Shown one piece after another: positions 6,924-13,489 of a stretch of 13,489 bases of DNA. The DNA is from Acidithiobacillus sulfuriphilus (GTDB taxonomy: Bacteria; Pseudomonadota; Gammaproteobacteria; Acidithiobacillales; Acidithiobacillaceae): positions 1 to 13,489 of the forward strand of contig NZ_RIZI01000118.1 in NCBI RefSeq assembly GCF_003721225.1. The letters are read 5' to 3'. The notes beneath the pieces were generated by a model, which saw nothing but the letters and a program-made list of their open reading frames with translations, was not told where the DNA came from and ran no database searches. Made by a program: the position numbers and the translations under genes. The number at the start of each line of letters is the position of its first letter. Position 1 is the first letter of the stretch.

Positions 6924-6961
6924 TTTCATAAGATACCGACCACGCGGTATCTTATGAAAAG
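6922..6961. repeat. Perfect 17-bp inverted repeat, candidate operator
   Basis: The arms CTTTTCATAAGATACCG (6922-6938) and CGGTATCTTATGAAAAG (6945-6961) are exact reverse complements around ACCACG. The repeat touches the last two bases of the -10 box and spans the predicted start, the classic place for a repressor site. Since transcription would start within the left arm, it is better explained as DNA-level control than as an RNA hairpin. TetR- or MarR-type repressors often guard such reductases, but no regulator gene is next to it here. Confidence 0.7.
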
Positions 6962-6980
6962 GCCTTTCCAGGGGACCATT

Positions 6981-8063
6981 ATGAGCCAAGCACCGAAATC
7001 TGCAGACCTTTTTTCCCCCTTCTCCATCGGCGGCTTTACCCTGCGCAATCGTATCGGCCTGGCGCCCATGACGCGCATGTCCTCGGAAAAGGACAGCATC
7101 CCCCGCGAGGACGTGCTGGAGTTTCTGGTACGGCGGGCCGAAAATGACGTGGCGCTGATCACCACCGAGGCCGTCGTCAGCGATTATGAGAGCGCCCAAG
7201 GTTATCCGGGTCAGGCGCGGGTGACTACCCAGCGGCAGATTGATGCCTGGCGCGGCGTTACCGACCGCATCCGTGCCGCCGGTGCCGTTTCCATCCTGCA
7301 GATTTTCCATTGCGGGCGGGTGGCCTGGAATGAGGTCAACCCGGCTGGTCGCTGCATTGCCCCCAGCGCCATCCGCCCGGAGCAGCCCAATCCCCTCACG
7401 GGCCAGCCCTACCCTCTGCCCGATGCCATGAGCGAGTTCGACATCGCCCACGTGATCAACGGCTTTGTGGAGACGGTCAAGGGCGGCGTGGCGGCGGGCT
7501 TCGACGGCATCGAGATCCACGGTGCCCACGGCTATCTGATCAACGCGTTCCTTTCCGCCTATTCCAACCGGCGCACGGATGCTTACGGTGGTTCAAGCAA
7601 AAACCGCTTTCGCTTTGCCCGGGAGGTGATCGAGGCCGTGCGGCCACATATTCCCGCCGACAAGTTGCTGTTCTTCCGCATCTCCAATTGGGGCGTGGTG
7701 GATATGCAGGTCTCCCTCTTTGCCGATGTCCGGGAATGGCAGGAAGTCATCGGTTATCTGGATGCCTTGCCCATTGACGGTATTTCCGTATCGACCTATC
7801 GGTTCTCCGACGAGGCCTTTGGCAGTGGCCGCAACATGGCGCAGCTCACCCGCGAGAGGACGTGCAAGCCCTTGCTGATCTGTGGGCAGATCCATGATCG
7901 CGCCAGCGCCGAGGCGGCCCTGGCGGATGCCGAACTCGTGCTGTCCGGCAAGTCGCTGCTTCTCAACCCGCACTGGGTGGCGGGTTTGCGGGCCGGCAAG
8001 GAAATGCCGGCATTCAGTTCGGAGGCGGCCAATATCGCTTATACGGAAACCCCTCTTCCCTAG
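6981..8063 (+). CDS. Old Yellow Enzyme family NADH:flavin oxidoreductase / alkene reductase
   Basis: A 360-residue FMN-dependent TIM-barrel protein of normal family length. Visible are PFSIGGFTLRNRIGLAPMTR (13-32) with T31 at the flavin edge, LQIFHCGR (106-113), GFDGIEIHGAHGYL (173-186) with the substrate-binding H180/H183 pair and Y185, FLSAYSNRRTDAYGGS (190-205) and a C-terminal SGKSLLLNPHWV phosphate-side motif. Such enzymes use NAD(P)H to reduce activated C=C bonds, quinones, maleimides or nitro compounds, often as stress defence; the substrate here is unknown. Residue C111 next to H110 is unusual to my eye. The start is ATG 6981 with AGGGGA 6-7 nt upstream; an upstream in-frame GTG or ATG would begin inside the promoter or palindrome. 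It is expressed alone, with its own promoter and likely operator, and its 3' end overlaps the convergent Sel1 gene by 50 bp. Confidence 0.9.
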   Translation: MSQAPKSADLFSPFSIGGFTLRNRIGLAPMTRMSSEKDSIPREDVLEFLVRRAENDVALITTEAVVSDYESAQGYPGQARVTTQRQIDAWRGVTDRIRAAGAVSILQIFHCGRVAWNEVNPAGRCIAPSAIRPEQPNPLTGQPYPLPDAMSEFDIAHVINGFVETVKGGVAAGFDGIEIHGAHGYLINAFLSAYSNRRTDAYGGSSKNRFRFAREVIEAVRPHIPADKLLFFRISNWGVVDMQVSLFADVREWQEVIGYLDALPIDGISVSTYRFSDEAFGSGRNMAQLTRERTCKPLLICGQIHDRASAEAALADAELVLSGKSLLLNPHWVAGLRAGKEMPAFSSEAANIAYTETPLP

Positions 8064-8502
8064 CCCCGGAAGACCCCGCCACGGCCTCCCGGCGGGCGAG
8101 GGCGGCCATCCGCCCAAAGTAATGCCGGGCCATGGCGGGGTTCCTGGGGACGCTCATTCCTTCCTCATAGGCCAGACCCAGGTCAAAGTCGGCGCGTGCA
8201 CAGCCCCCTTGGGCAGCGCGGCGGTACCAGGCCAGGGCGGTGGCGGCATCCTTGCCCACCGTTCGTTCCTTTTTGACGATGGGCGGGGCATAGAGGGTGC
8301 CCAGATAGAGTTCGGCGCGGGCGTTGCCCTGCTCCGCCAGGTTGCGCAGACGGGCCAGGGCTTGGGGGCTCTGTTCTGCGGCATTGCGCAGGGCTTCCAG
8401 GCCCGCCGCCCCCGCCCACCCGGGCAACGCGAGCAGGACCACAAGCAACAGCCAGCGCGTGCGCGTCCGCTCACGCCTCTGCTGCATGTTCCCTGGTGGC
8501 AT
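8014..8502 (-). CDS. Exported Sel1-repeat protein
   Basis: A 162-residue protein with an Arg-rich n-region, a hydrophobic core (about 17-30, [14 protein letters not shown]) and a likely Sec cleavage after AGA near residue 32. The mature part carries about two Sel1-like repeats (about 48-98 and 99-134), seen as [27 protein letters not shown] and [14 protein letters not shown]...A..Y. These helical repeats usually mediate protein contacts in the periplasm; the specific role is unknown. Start 8502 is preceded by AAGG at 9-nt spacing and lies 32 bp inside prfC; ATG 8487 is an alternative that keeps the signal peptide. The last 17 codons or so are antisense to the end of the reductase gene and look unconserved in character ([20 protein letters not shown]). 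Last gene of the minus-strand operon. Confidence 0.72.
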   Translation of the reverse strand: MPPGNMQQRRERTRTRWLLLVVLLALPGWAGAAGLEALRNAAEQSPQALARLRNLAEQGNARAELYLGTLYAPPIVKKERTVGKDAATALAWYRRAAQGGCARADFDLGLAYEEGMSVPRNPAMARHYFGRMAALARREAVAGSSGAREEGFPYKRYWPPPN

Positions 8503-10090
8503 GGAAGCGCACCTTCGGCCAGCGCTCCATGGTCAGATCCAGATTTACCCGCGAAGGCGCCAGATAGGCCAGCCGCCCGCCGGCATCCTCGGCCAGTTGC
8601 TCCTCGTGCTTGCGGGTAAAGTCGGCCAGGGTCTTGTCGTCTTCCGCCTCGATCCAGCGCGCGGTCTGCACCGTCACCGGCTCAAAGACGGCTTCCACGG
8701 CATATTCGCCGCGCAGGCGCTCGGCCACCACGTCAAACTGCAGGCTGCCCACGGCGCCGAGAATGGGATCCCCACCCTGCAAACGGCGAAAGACCTGGGT
8801 CGCGCCTTCTTCCGCCAATTGCTGCAGACCTTTTTGCAACTGCTTGGCTTTGAGGGGGTTTTTCAGGCGCACCCGGCGGAAGAGTTCGGGCGCGAAGTAA
8901 GGGATGCCGGTAAACTGCAGGGCCTCGCCCTGGCTGAAGCTGTCGCCGATCTGGATACTGCCGTGGTTGTGCAGCCCGATGATGTCGCCGGCATAGGCCT
9001 CTTCCACCAGTTCGCGCTCCTGGGCGAGGAAGGTAATGGGATTGTGCACCTGGATATCGCGCCCCAGACGCAGATGACGGATGCGCATCCCCCGGGTGAA
9101 ATGCCCGGAGCAGACCCGTAAAAAGGCCACCCGATCACGGTGTTGCGGATCCATGTTGGCCTGAATCTTGAATACGAAGCCGCTGAATGCGTTTTCCGCC
9201 GGCTCCACCATCCGCCCGCTGGCTTCCCGCGGCTGGGGCGGCGGTGCCCAGTCGATGAGGGCCGCCAGCAGTTCCCGCACGCCGAAGTTGTTGATGGCCG
9301 AGCCGAAAAACACCGGCGTCTGCCGACCCGCCAGAAAGGCCTGTAGATCAAAGGGATGGGAAGCGCCGCGCACCAGTTCCACCTGTTCGGCCAACTCCGC
9401 CATTTCATCGGGAAAGCGACGCAGGAGCTCCGGGTGGTCGATCCCCTGGATCCGCTCGAACTCCTGCTCCCGACTCTCCTGCCCCGGCGCAAAGACCAGC
9501 ACTTCATCCCGCAACAGATGGTAAACGCCGCGAAAACGCTTGCCCATGCCGATGGGCCAGGTGATGGGCGCGCACTGGATGCCCAGCACCGATTCCACCT
9601 CATCCAAAAGTTCCATGGGATCGCGGGACTCGCGGTCGAACTTGTTCATGAAGGTGATGATGGGCGTATCGCGCAAACGACAGACTTCCAGCAACTTGAT
9701 GGTTTGGGCCTCGACGCCGTTGCCGCTGTCAATGACCATCAGCGCCGAGTCCACCGCCGTCAGCACCCGATAGGTGTCCTCGGAAAAATCCTGGTGACCG
9801 GGGGTGTCGAGGAGGTTGATGACGTGTTCGCCGTAAACAAACTGCATCACCGAACTCGCCACGGAAATGCCGCGCGCCTTCTCGATAGCCATCCAGTCGC
9901 TGGTGGCATGGCGGGCGCTCTTGCGCGCCTTCACCGTCCCCGCCAACTGAATGGCGCCCCCGAAGAGCAGGAGCTTTTCCGTCAGGGTGGTCTTGCCCGC
10001 ATCGGGGTGGGAGATGATGGCAAAAGTCCGGCGCCGCAACATCTCGTCGCGAATGTTTTCGGTATCGGCAGATGCCAGATTCACTTCCAT
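8471..10090 (-). CDS. prfC: Peptide chain release factor 3 (RF3)
   Basis: A 539-residue translational GTPase, about ten residues longer than the E. coli protein because of its N-terminus. G motifs are in order: [10 protein letters not shown] (26-35, G1), RGIS (73-76, G2), DTPGH (95-99, G3) and NKFD (149-152, G4). RF3 signatures follow, such as [40 protein letters not shown] and [18 protein letters not shown]3 frees RF1 and RF2 from the ribosome after peptide release and takes part in quality control. EF-G, LepA and TypA are ruled out by these segments. The gene lies 12 nt after rimI and overlaps the Sel1 gene at its end. The ribosome site before ATG 10090 is weak, an AAGG that overlaps the rimI stop, which suggests translational coupling. 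A start at the internal Met (residue 17) is possible and would still leave all G motifs. Confidence 0.96.
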   Translation of the reverse strand: MEVNLASADTENIRDEMLRRRTFAIISHPDAGKTTLTEKLLLFGGAIQLAGTVKARKSARHATSDWMAIEKARGISVASSVMQFVYGEHVINLLDTPGHQDFSEDTYRVLTAVDSALMVIDSGNGVEAQTIKLLEVCRLRDTPIITFMNKFDRESRDPMELLDEVESVLGIQCAPITWPIGMGKRFRGVYHLLRDEVLVFAPGQESREQEFERIQGIDHPELLRRFPDEMAELAEQVELVRGASHPFDLQAFLAGRQTPVFFGSAINNFGVRELLAALIDWAPPPQPREASGRMVEPAENAFSGFVFKIQANMDPQHRDRVAFLRVCSGHFTRGMRIRHLRLGRDIQVHNPITFLAQERELVEEAYAGDIIGLHNHGSIQIGDSFSQGEALQFTGIPYFAPELFRRVRLKNPLKAKQLQKGLQQLAEEGATQVFRRLQGGDPILGAVGSLQFDVVAERLRGEYAVEAVFEPVTVQTARWIEAEDDKTLADFTRKHEEQLAEDAGGRLAYLAPSRVNLDLTMERWPKVRFHATREHAAEA

Positions 10091-10102
10091 ATTGTTTCAA
10101 CC

Positions 10103-10579
10103 TTACTGGGCATGGGACATTCGATCCATTTGGGAATGGGACAGAAGCAGGGACAAGACCAGTGCGTCTTCCCGCCCTTCCACATTGCGATAATAGTTCA
10201 AGCGCACGCCAATTTCATGAAAGCCCAGGGCGCGATAGAGATTCTGCGCCCCGGCATTGGATACCCGCACCTCCAGAAAGGCACGCTGGGCCCCCAGTTG
10301 GACGGCGCGGTGCAGGAGATGCGCCAGCATCTGGCGGCCATGACCGCGACGGCGATAGGTGGGCGCTATGCCCAGGTTGAGGATATGCGCCTCGGCCGCA
10401 CCCACGGAAAGAACGCCAAAGCCCGTCAGCATCGCATCCGGCCCTTCCAGAACCCAGGCCTCGTAACCGGCCTGCAGGCAATCGCGAAAGATCCCGCGCG
10501 TCCACGGCCCCGGCGAAATGTGCGCCTCCATCTCCGCTACGGCATCGAGATCCTCCGCCAGCATTGGCCGCACTTTCAT
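10103..10579 (-). CDS. rimI: Ribosomal protein S18 N-alpha-acetyltransferase RimI
   Basis: A 158-residue GNAT-fold protein. It carries the acetyl-CoA pyrophosphate loop RRRGHG (76-81) after the strand AHILNLGIAP, then LEVRVSN with general base E103 and AQNLYRALGF with Y115, the same residue numbers as the E. coli catalytic pair. The C-terminal RLNYYRNVEGREDALVLSL also matches RimI. It acetylates the N-terminal alanine of ribosomal protein S18, with possible wider targets. The start codon shares an ATGA with the tsaB stop. The tsaB-rimI pairing is a long-known arrangement in many bacteria and strengthens both names. The tail after LSL (about ten residues) is longer than usual. Confidence 0.93.
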   Translation of the reverse strand: MKVRPMLAEDLDAVAEMEAHISPGPWTRGIFRDCLQAGYEAWVLEGPDAMLTGFGVLSVGAAEAHILNLGIAPTYRRRGHGRQMLAHLLHRAVQLGAQRAFLEVRVSNAGAQNLYRALGFHEIGVRLNYYRNVEGREDALVLSLLLSHSQMDRMSHAQ

Positions 10580-11250
10580 GGCCGTTGCTCCTCCGGCTGG
10601 GAAGGGCGGATATAATGGGGCTCCAAGAGGAGCGCATCCAACCCCGCGCTGTCCAGGGCGGCTGGCAAAGCCAGTCGCAGGACATCGGCGGCATGGGGAA
10701 AGACCGCGCCATCCCAGCCCAGCAAGCGTTCACCGAGGGCTGCCTCCCAAATAGCGTGATAGGCCTGCCAACCACTACCCATTCCCCAGCACTGCCCTTC
10801 TCCAGGCCAGGAGATCAGCTCCGGCGCGCAGACCCGTTCCACCCCTAGCCGCTCCGGCAAAGGGGCTGCAGTGCGCAAAAAAGTCGCCCCATAGACCTCG
10901 CCCCGGCGTGCGTCCAATGCCGCCAGGACCTGCGCCCGGGGCGACCCCATGGCCAGGGCGCGCAGGCTGGACACCGGGAAGACCGGCAAGCCCGCGGCCA
11001 TCGCCAGCCCCTGCACCGTACTGACGCCCATGCGCACCCCGGTAAAGCCCCCCGGCCCGACGCCGCAGGCGATGCCGTCCAGTTGCGCCAGGGACCATCC
11101 GCTCGTCGCCAGCACCTTTTCCAGCATGGGCAGCAGCAGGGTACTGTGGGCATTGGCCGCCACGGCGAATTCCTCGATGATCCAGCCTTCGTCACCAATG
11201 GCTACGGAGCACGCCTCCGTCGCCGTTTCGATCGCCAGCAGGCGCGGCAT
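10576..11250 (-). CDS. tsaB: tRNA t6A synthesis protein TsaB
   Basis: A 224-residue ASKHA-fold protein beginning MPRLLAIETATEACSVAI, with AHS (34-36) and the family signature GPGGFTGVRMG (65-75). TsaB dimerises with TsaD and, together with TsaE, transfers the threonylcarbamoyl group from TsaC's product to A37 of ANN-decoding tRNAs. The start is set by the ribosome site: GAGGGG lies 6 nt before ATG 11250, whereas an in-frame TTG at 11256 would directly abut it. It begins 2 nt after the helicase stop and overlaps rimI by 4 nt. Interestingly, t6A is the substrate of the TcdA enzyme encoded at the left edge, although the two genes are not in one operon. Confidence 0.95.
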   Translation of the reverse strand: MPRLLAIETATEACSVAIGDEGWIIEEFAVAANAHSTLLLPMLEKVLATSGWSLAQLDGIACGVGPGGFTGVRMGVSTVQGLAMAAGLPVFPVSSLRALAMGSPRAQVLAALDARRGEVYGATFLRTAAPLPERLGVERVCAPELISWPGEGQCWGMGSGWQAYHAIWEAALGERLLGWDGAVFPHAADVLRLALPAALDSAGLDALLLEPHYIRPSQPEEQRP

Positions 11251-11252
11251 GG

Positions 11253-13178
11253 TCAACCCCTCAGAAAGGCCTCCACCTCAGCCAGGGCGTGGACCTTGCG
11301 CATGGGTGGCAGACTGTGGAGAAAAATACGGCCGTAGGACCGCGACTGCAGACGGGGATCGCAGAGCATGAGCACGCCACGATCGGCCTCGGAGCGAATC
11401 AGGCGGCCCGCCCCCTGGCGCAGGGCAATGACGGCCTGGGGAATCTGCACCTCGCGGAAGGCGTCGCCGCCGCTGGACTGGCACTGCTCGGAACGTGCGC
11501 GAAACAAGGGATCCGCCGGACTGGTAAAAGGAAGTTTGTCAATGATAACACAGGACAAGGCATCGCCCTGCACATCCACTCCCTCCCAGAAACTCGCCGC
11601 CCCCAGCAAGACCGCATTGCCCAGGCGGCGAAAGACTTCGAGCAGACGCGGCCGCGCCATGCTGCCCTGGACAAGGATGGGATAGTCCAGACGCCCGGGC
11701 AGCCAGGCGGCCGCCTCCTGCAGGGCGCGATGGCTGGTGAAGAGAAAAAAGGCCCTCCCCCCCGCGGCCCGGAGTACCGGCAGGGCAGCCTCCAGACAGG
11801 CAATGGTGAAACCCGCGCTACCGGGATCGGGGAGACGAGACGGCAGATAAAGCACCGACTGACGGGCATAATCAAAGGGCGAGGCCAGCGCCAGGCCCTG
11901 CGCCCCCTCCAGGCCAAGGGCGCGTTCCAGGTGGGCAAAACCGCCATCCACACGCAAGGTGGCACTGGTCAGCACCAGCCGCTCCACCCGATCCAGGAGG
12001 TGACGGCGGAAGGGCTCGGCGATGTCCAGGGGAGTGGCGTGCAGACTCAGGCCGCGACCGCGCCGCTCATACCAGAACACCGTAGCCATGGCATTGGCGC
12101 CGGCAAAAAAGGCCAGCGCCTCCAGCAGTTCCCCGGCACGGCGCGCGCACTGCTCCAGACCCTTGCCGCGACAGGCCGCCGCCGCCAATGGGGCAGCCAG
12201 CGCGCCTGCGGCCGTGAGCAGGGCGGCATAGGCCCAGCCCGCAGCATCCTGGCCCGGCGACCGCCATTCGCCGCGATCCGCCATTCCCGTCCACAACGCC
12301 CGCCATGCCTCCACCGCCGTCAGCATGGCCTCGGCACGGGCGCTGATTTCGCCATCATCGGGGGCCTCCAGCAGCCCTTCGGCCATACTGTCCCGCGCCC
12401 ATTCCAGGAGCTGATGGCTGCTCAGGTGCTGGCCAAAAAAACGGCTGGCGAGATCCGCTACCTGATGGGCCTCATCAATGATCATGGCCTCCACCCGCGG
12501 CAGCAAGTCACCCAGTCCCTCCGCCTTCAAGGCGAGATCGGAGAAGAGGAGATGGTGATTCACCACCAGGATATCGGCCTCCTGCGCCCGCCGCCGCGCT
12601 TCCATGACATGACATTGCGCATAGTCCGGGCAGTCGCTGCCCAGGCAGTTATCCTTGGTGGAGGTCACCAGGGGCCAGACCTGGGCATCCTCGGCCAGGG
12701 CCGCCAGTTCACCGATATCCCCGTCCCGCGTCTGCCCCGCCCAGCACGCCACCACCTCCAACTGCCGTGCCAGATCCGCCGCCACCACACCCTCGGCCGC
12801 AAAACGCTGCAAACGGTGACGACACAGATAATTGCTGCGCCCCTTGAGCCGGGTGATGTGTAATGGACGGCCCAGGGCCTGCAGGAGCAGCGGCACATCC
12901 TTTTCCAGAATCTGGTCCTGCAGGGCCTTGCTCCCCGTGGAAATCAGCACCTTGCGGCCCGAGAGAAAGGCAGGCAGCAGATAGGCGAAGGTCTTGCCCG
13001 TCCCGGTGCCCGCTTCAATGAGCGCAGTCCCTCCCTCGACCAGGACCCTGGCCACCGCCTCCGCCATGGCCACCTGCTGCGCACGCGGGCGGAAATGCGG
13101 CAAACAACTCGCCAATGACCCCTCCGCCCCCAGCAGCGCGCTCCAATCCTCCTCAGCTTCCGCCCGGTTTCTTGCCAT
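11253..13178 (-). CDS. yoaA: DinG-family ATP-dependent DNA helicase, YoaA type
   Basis: A 641-residue superfamily 2 iron-sulfur helicase close in length to E. coli YoaA (about 636). Visible are EAGTGTGKT (Walker A, 55-63), STGSKALQDQ (motif Ia), four Fe-S cysteines C119 (SNYLC), C178, C183 and C189 (DNCLGSDCPDYAQC), VVNHHLL, DEAH (235-238), LTSATL, SFWEGVDV, IIDKLPFTSP and QGAGRLIRS. Several of these strings match YoaA rather than DinG. YoaA unwinds DNA 5'-3', pairs with HolC of polymerase III and helps repair blocked forks. The start chosen is ATG 13178 (MARNRAEAEEDW), which fits the family N-terminus; upstream in-frame ATGs at 13220 and 13265 lack a ribosome site and run through the AT-rich divergent promoter region. 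First gene of the minus operon, 2 nt before tsaB. Confidence 0.92.
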   Translation of the reverse strand: MARNRAEAEEDWSALLGAEGSLASCLPHFRPRAQQVAMAEAVARVLVEGGTALIEAGTGTGKTFAYLLPAFLSGRKVLISTGSKALQDQILEKDVPLLLQALGRPLHITRLKGRSNYLCRHRLQRFAAEGVVAADLARQLEVVACWAGQTRDGDIGELAALAEDAQVWPLVTSTKDNCLGSDCPDYAQCHVMEARRRAQEADILVVNHHLLFSDLALKAEGLGDLLPRVEAMIIDEAHQVADLASRFFGQHLSSHQLLEWARDSMAEGLLEAPDDGEISARAEAMLTAVEAWRALWTGMADRGEWRSPGQDAAGWAYAALLTAAGALAAPLAAAACRGKGLEQCARRAGELLEALAFFAGANAMATVFWYERRGRGLSLHATPLDIAEPFRRHLLDRVERLVLTSATLRVDGGFAHLERALGLEGAQGLALASPFDYARQSVLYLPSRLPDPGSAGFTIACLEAALPVLRAAGGRAFFLFTSHRALQEAAAWLPGRLDYPILVQGSMARPRLLEVFRRLGNAVLLGAASFWEGVDVQGDALSCVIIDKLPFTSPADPLFRARSEQCQSSGGDAFREVQIPQAVIALRQGAGRLIRSEADRGVLMLCDPRLQSRSYGRIFLHSLPPMRKVHALAEVEAFLRG

Positions 13179-13242
13179 GAACCATTCTCGCCTCTGCGCC
13201 TGTTGTGTTATTTTTAGCATACAATACCGGGATGCAGGGGAT
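13179..13242. promoter_or_regulatory. Divergent AT-rich intergenic region
   Basis: These 64 bp separate the helicase operon from the plus-strand gene at 13243 and contain an AT-rich island (13201-13226), unlike the GC-rich surroundings. TACAAT at 13220-13225 could be a plus-strand -10 and GCTAAAAAT on the minus strand a -10 for the helicase operon, but neither has a convincing -35. It probably holds both promoters. Confidence 0.35.
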
Positions 13243-13489
13243 ATGTATAAAAGACGGGCGCGCATTCGCTTCTGGCACGCCGAGGATGGCGAAAAGGCAC
13301 GGCGAGCCGCTGAGCTCGCCTACCGCCTGGGCGGGGATTGGGTAGAGGCCGATGCCCTGGTTGGCGTGGGCAATGACGCCGCCGACCCTTGGCCTGACTT
13401 GCTCATTGCCCTGGACTGCAGCCACCCGCCCGCCCTCCCCCTCGCCCCCCACACCCGCTGCAAGTGCTGGCCGTGCAGCGACGGCGGGC
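13243..13489 (+). CDS. Unrecognised protein, 5' part
   Basis: The first 82 codons are open to the window end, starting at ATG 13243 with AGGGG only 2-3 nt before it. The reading begins MYKRRARIRFWHAEDGEKAR, continues with an alpha-helical AAELAYRLGG, a WPDLLIALD strand (49-57) and a Cys-rich TRCKCWPCSD (71-80). The order strand, helix with Ala/Glu, then 'DLLIALD' faintly recalls low-molecular-weight phosphatase or arsenate-reductase folds. However, the CX5R active-site loop expected in the first strand-turn is absent (FWHAEDGEKAR), so no function is assigned. Opposing frames here belong to no recognised protein, and the composition is coding-like. It is divergent from the helicase operon. Confidence 0.5.
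   Translation, partial: MYKRRARIRFWHAEDGEKARRAAELAYRLGGDWVEADALVGVGNDAADPWPDLLIALDCSHPPALPLAPHTRCKCWPCSDGG

Noticed and set aside
8100..8115. GGGCGG-CCAT-CCGCCC hairpin as a terminator for the reductase gene
   Set aside because: The stem is only 6 bp, with no T tract on either strand, and it lies inside the Sel1 coding sequence; such hairpins are common in GC-rich coding DNA.
9356..10615. A 419-codon plus-strand frame across prfC, rimI and tsaB
   Set aside because: It is a mirror frame covering parts of three genes; no motif or ribosome site.
11251..11256. TTG 11256 as the tsaB start
   Set aside because: The GAGGGG ribosome site touches it directly, but is 6 nt from ATG 11250; TsaB proteins normally start close to the RLLAI strand.
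11289..12863. A 524-codon open frame antisense to the yoaA-like helicase
   Set aside because: It is a shadow of the well-supported helicase; no motif, and a Gln/Gly/Arg-rich composition.
13179..13265. Extending the helicase to ATG 13265
   Set aside because: The extra 29 residues are not family-like, have no ribosome site and would cover the whole divergent promoter region and the start of the plus-strand gene.

Overview
The window is GC-rich, densely packed proteobacterial chromosome with no rRNA, tRNA, insertion sequence, CRISPR array or phage gene visible. The gene content points to a ubiquinone-using proteobacterium: UbiH-type hydroxylases with UbiK, AmtB, ComM, RimI/TsaB, RF3 and a YoaA-type helicase. 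The protein sequences resemble gammaproteobacterial homologues. An Acidithiobacillus-like organism is my guess, but nothing here proves it.

Layout. (1) Bases 1-976, minus strand: a tatD-family nuclease overlapping by 4 nt the start of a tcdA-type tRNA t6A dehydratase gene that runs off the left edge. (2) Bases 977-2347, minus strand: amtB, a stand-alone ammonium transporter gene, followed by a perfect 15-bp hairpin. (3) Bases 2348-2586: a divergent control region with an NtrC-type palindrome and a sigma-54 -24/-12 promoter for amtB, and a sigma-70-like promoter for the genes to the right. (4) Bases 2587-6783, plus strand: a tight operon of two paralogous flavin hydroxylases of ubiquinone synthesis, ubiK, and comM. 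(5) Bases 6784-8063, plus strand: an Old Yellow Enzyme family reductase with its own promoter, whose -10 end and start region are covered by a perfect 17-bp inverted repeat, a likely operator. (6) Bases 8014-13178, minus strand: an operon read as yoaA-like helicase, tsaB, rimI, prfC (RF3), and a small exported Sel1-repeat protein whose 3' end overlaps the reductase gene by 50 bp. (7) Bases 13243-13489, plus strand: the first 82 codons of an unrecognised gene, divergent from the helicase.

Working together: region 4 couples quinone ring hydroxylation with the assembly factor UbiK, with the natural-transformation helicase ComM as a passenger. Region 6 groups tRNA modification (TsaB), ribosomal-protein acetylation (RimI), peptide release (RF3) and DNA repair (YoaA). 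Most of the window is ordinary housekeeping. I did not find a novel multi-gene system. The best leads are regulatory: the nitrogen-control site and sigma-54 promoter at amtB, and the long palindrome at the reductase promoter.
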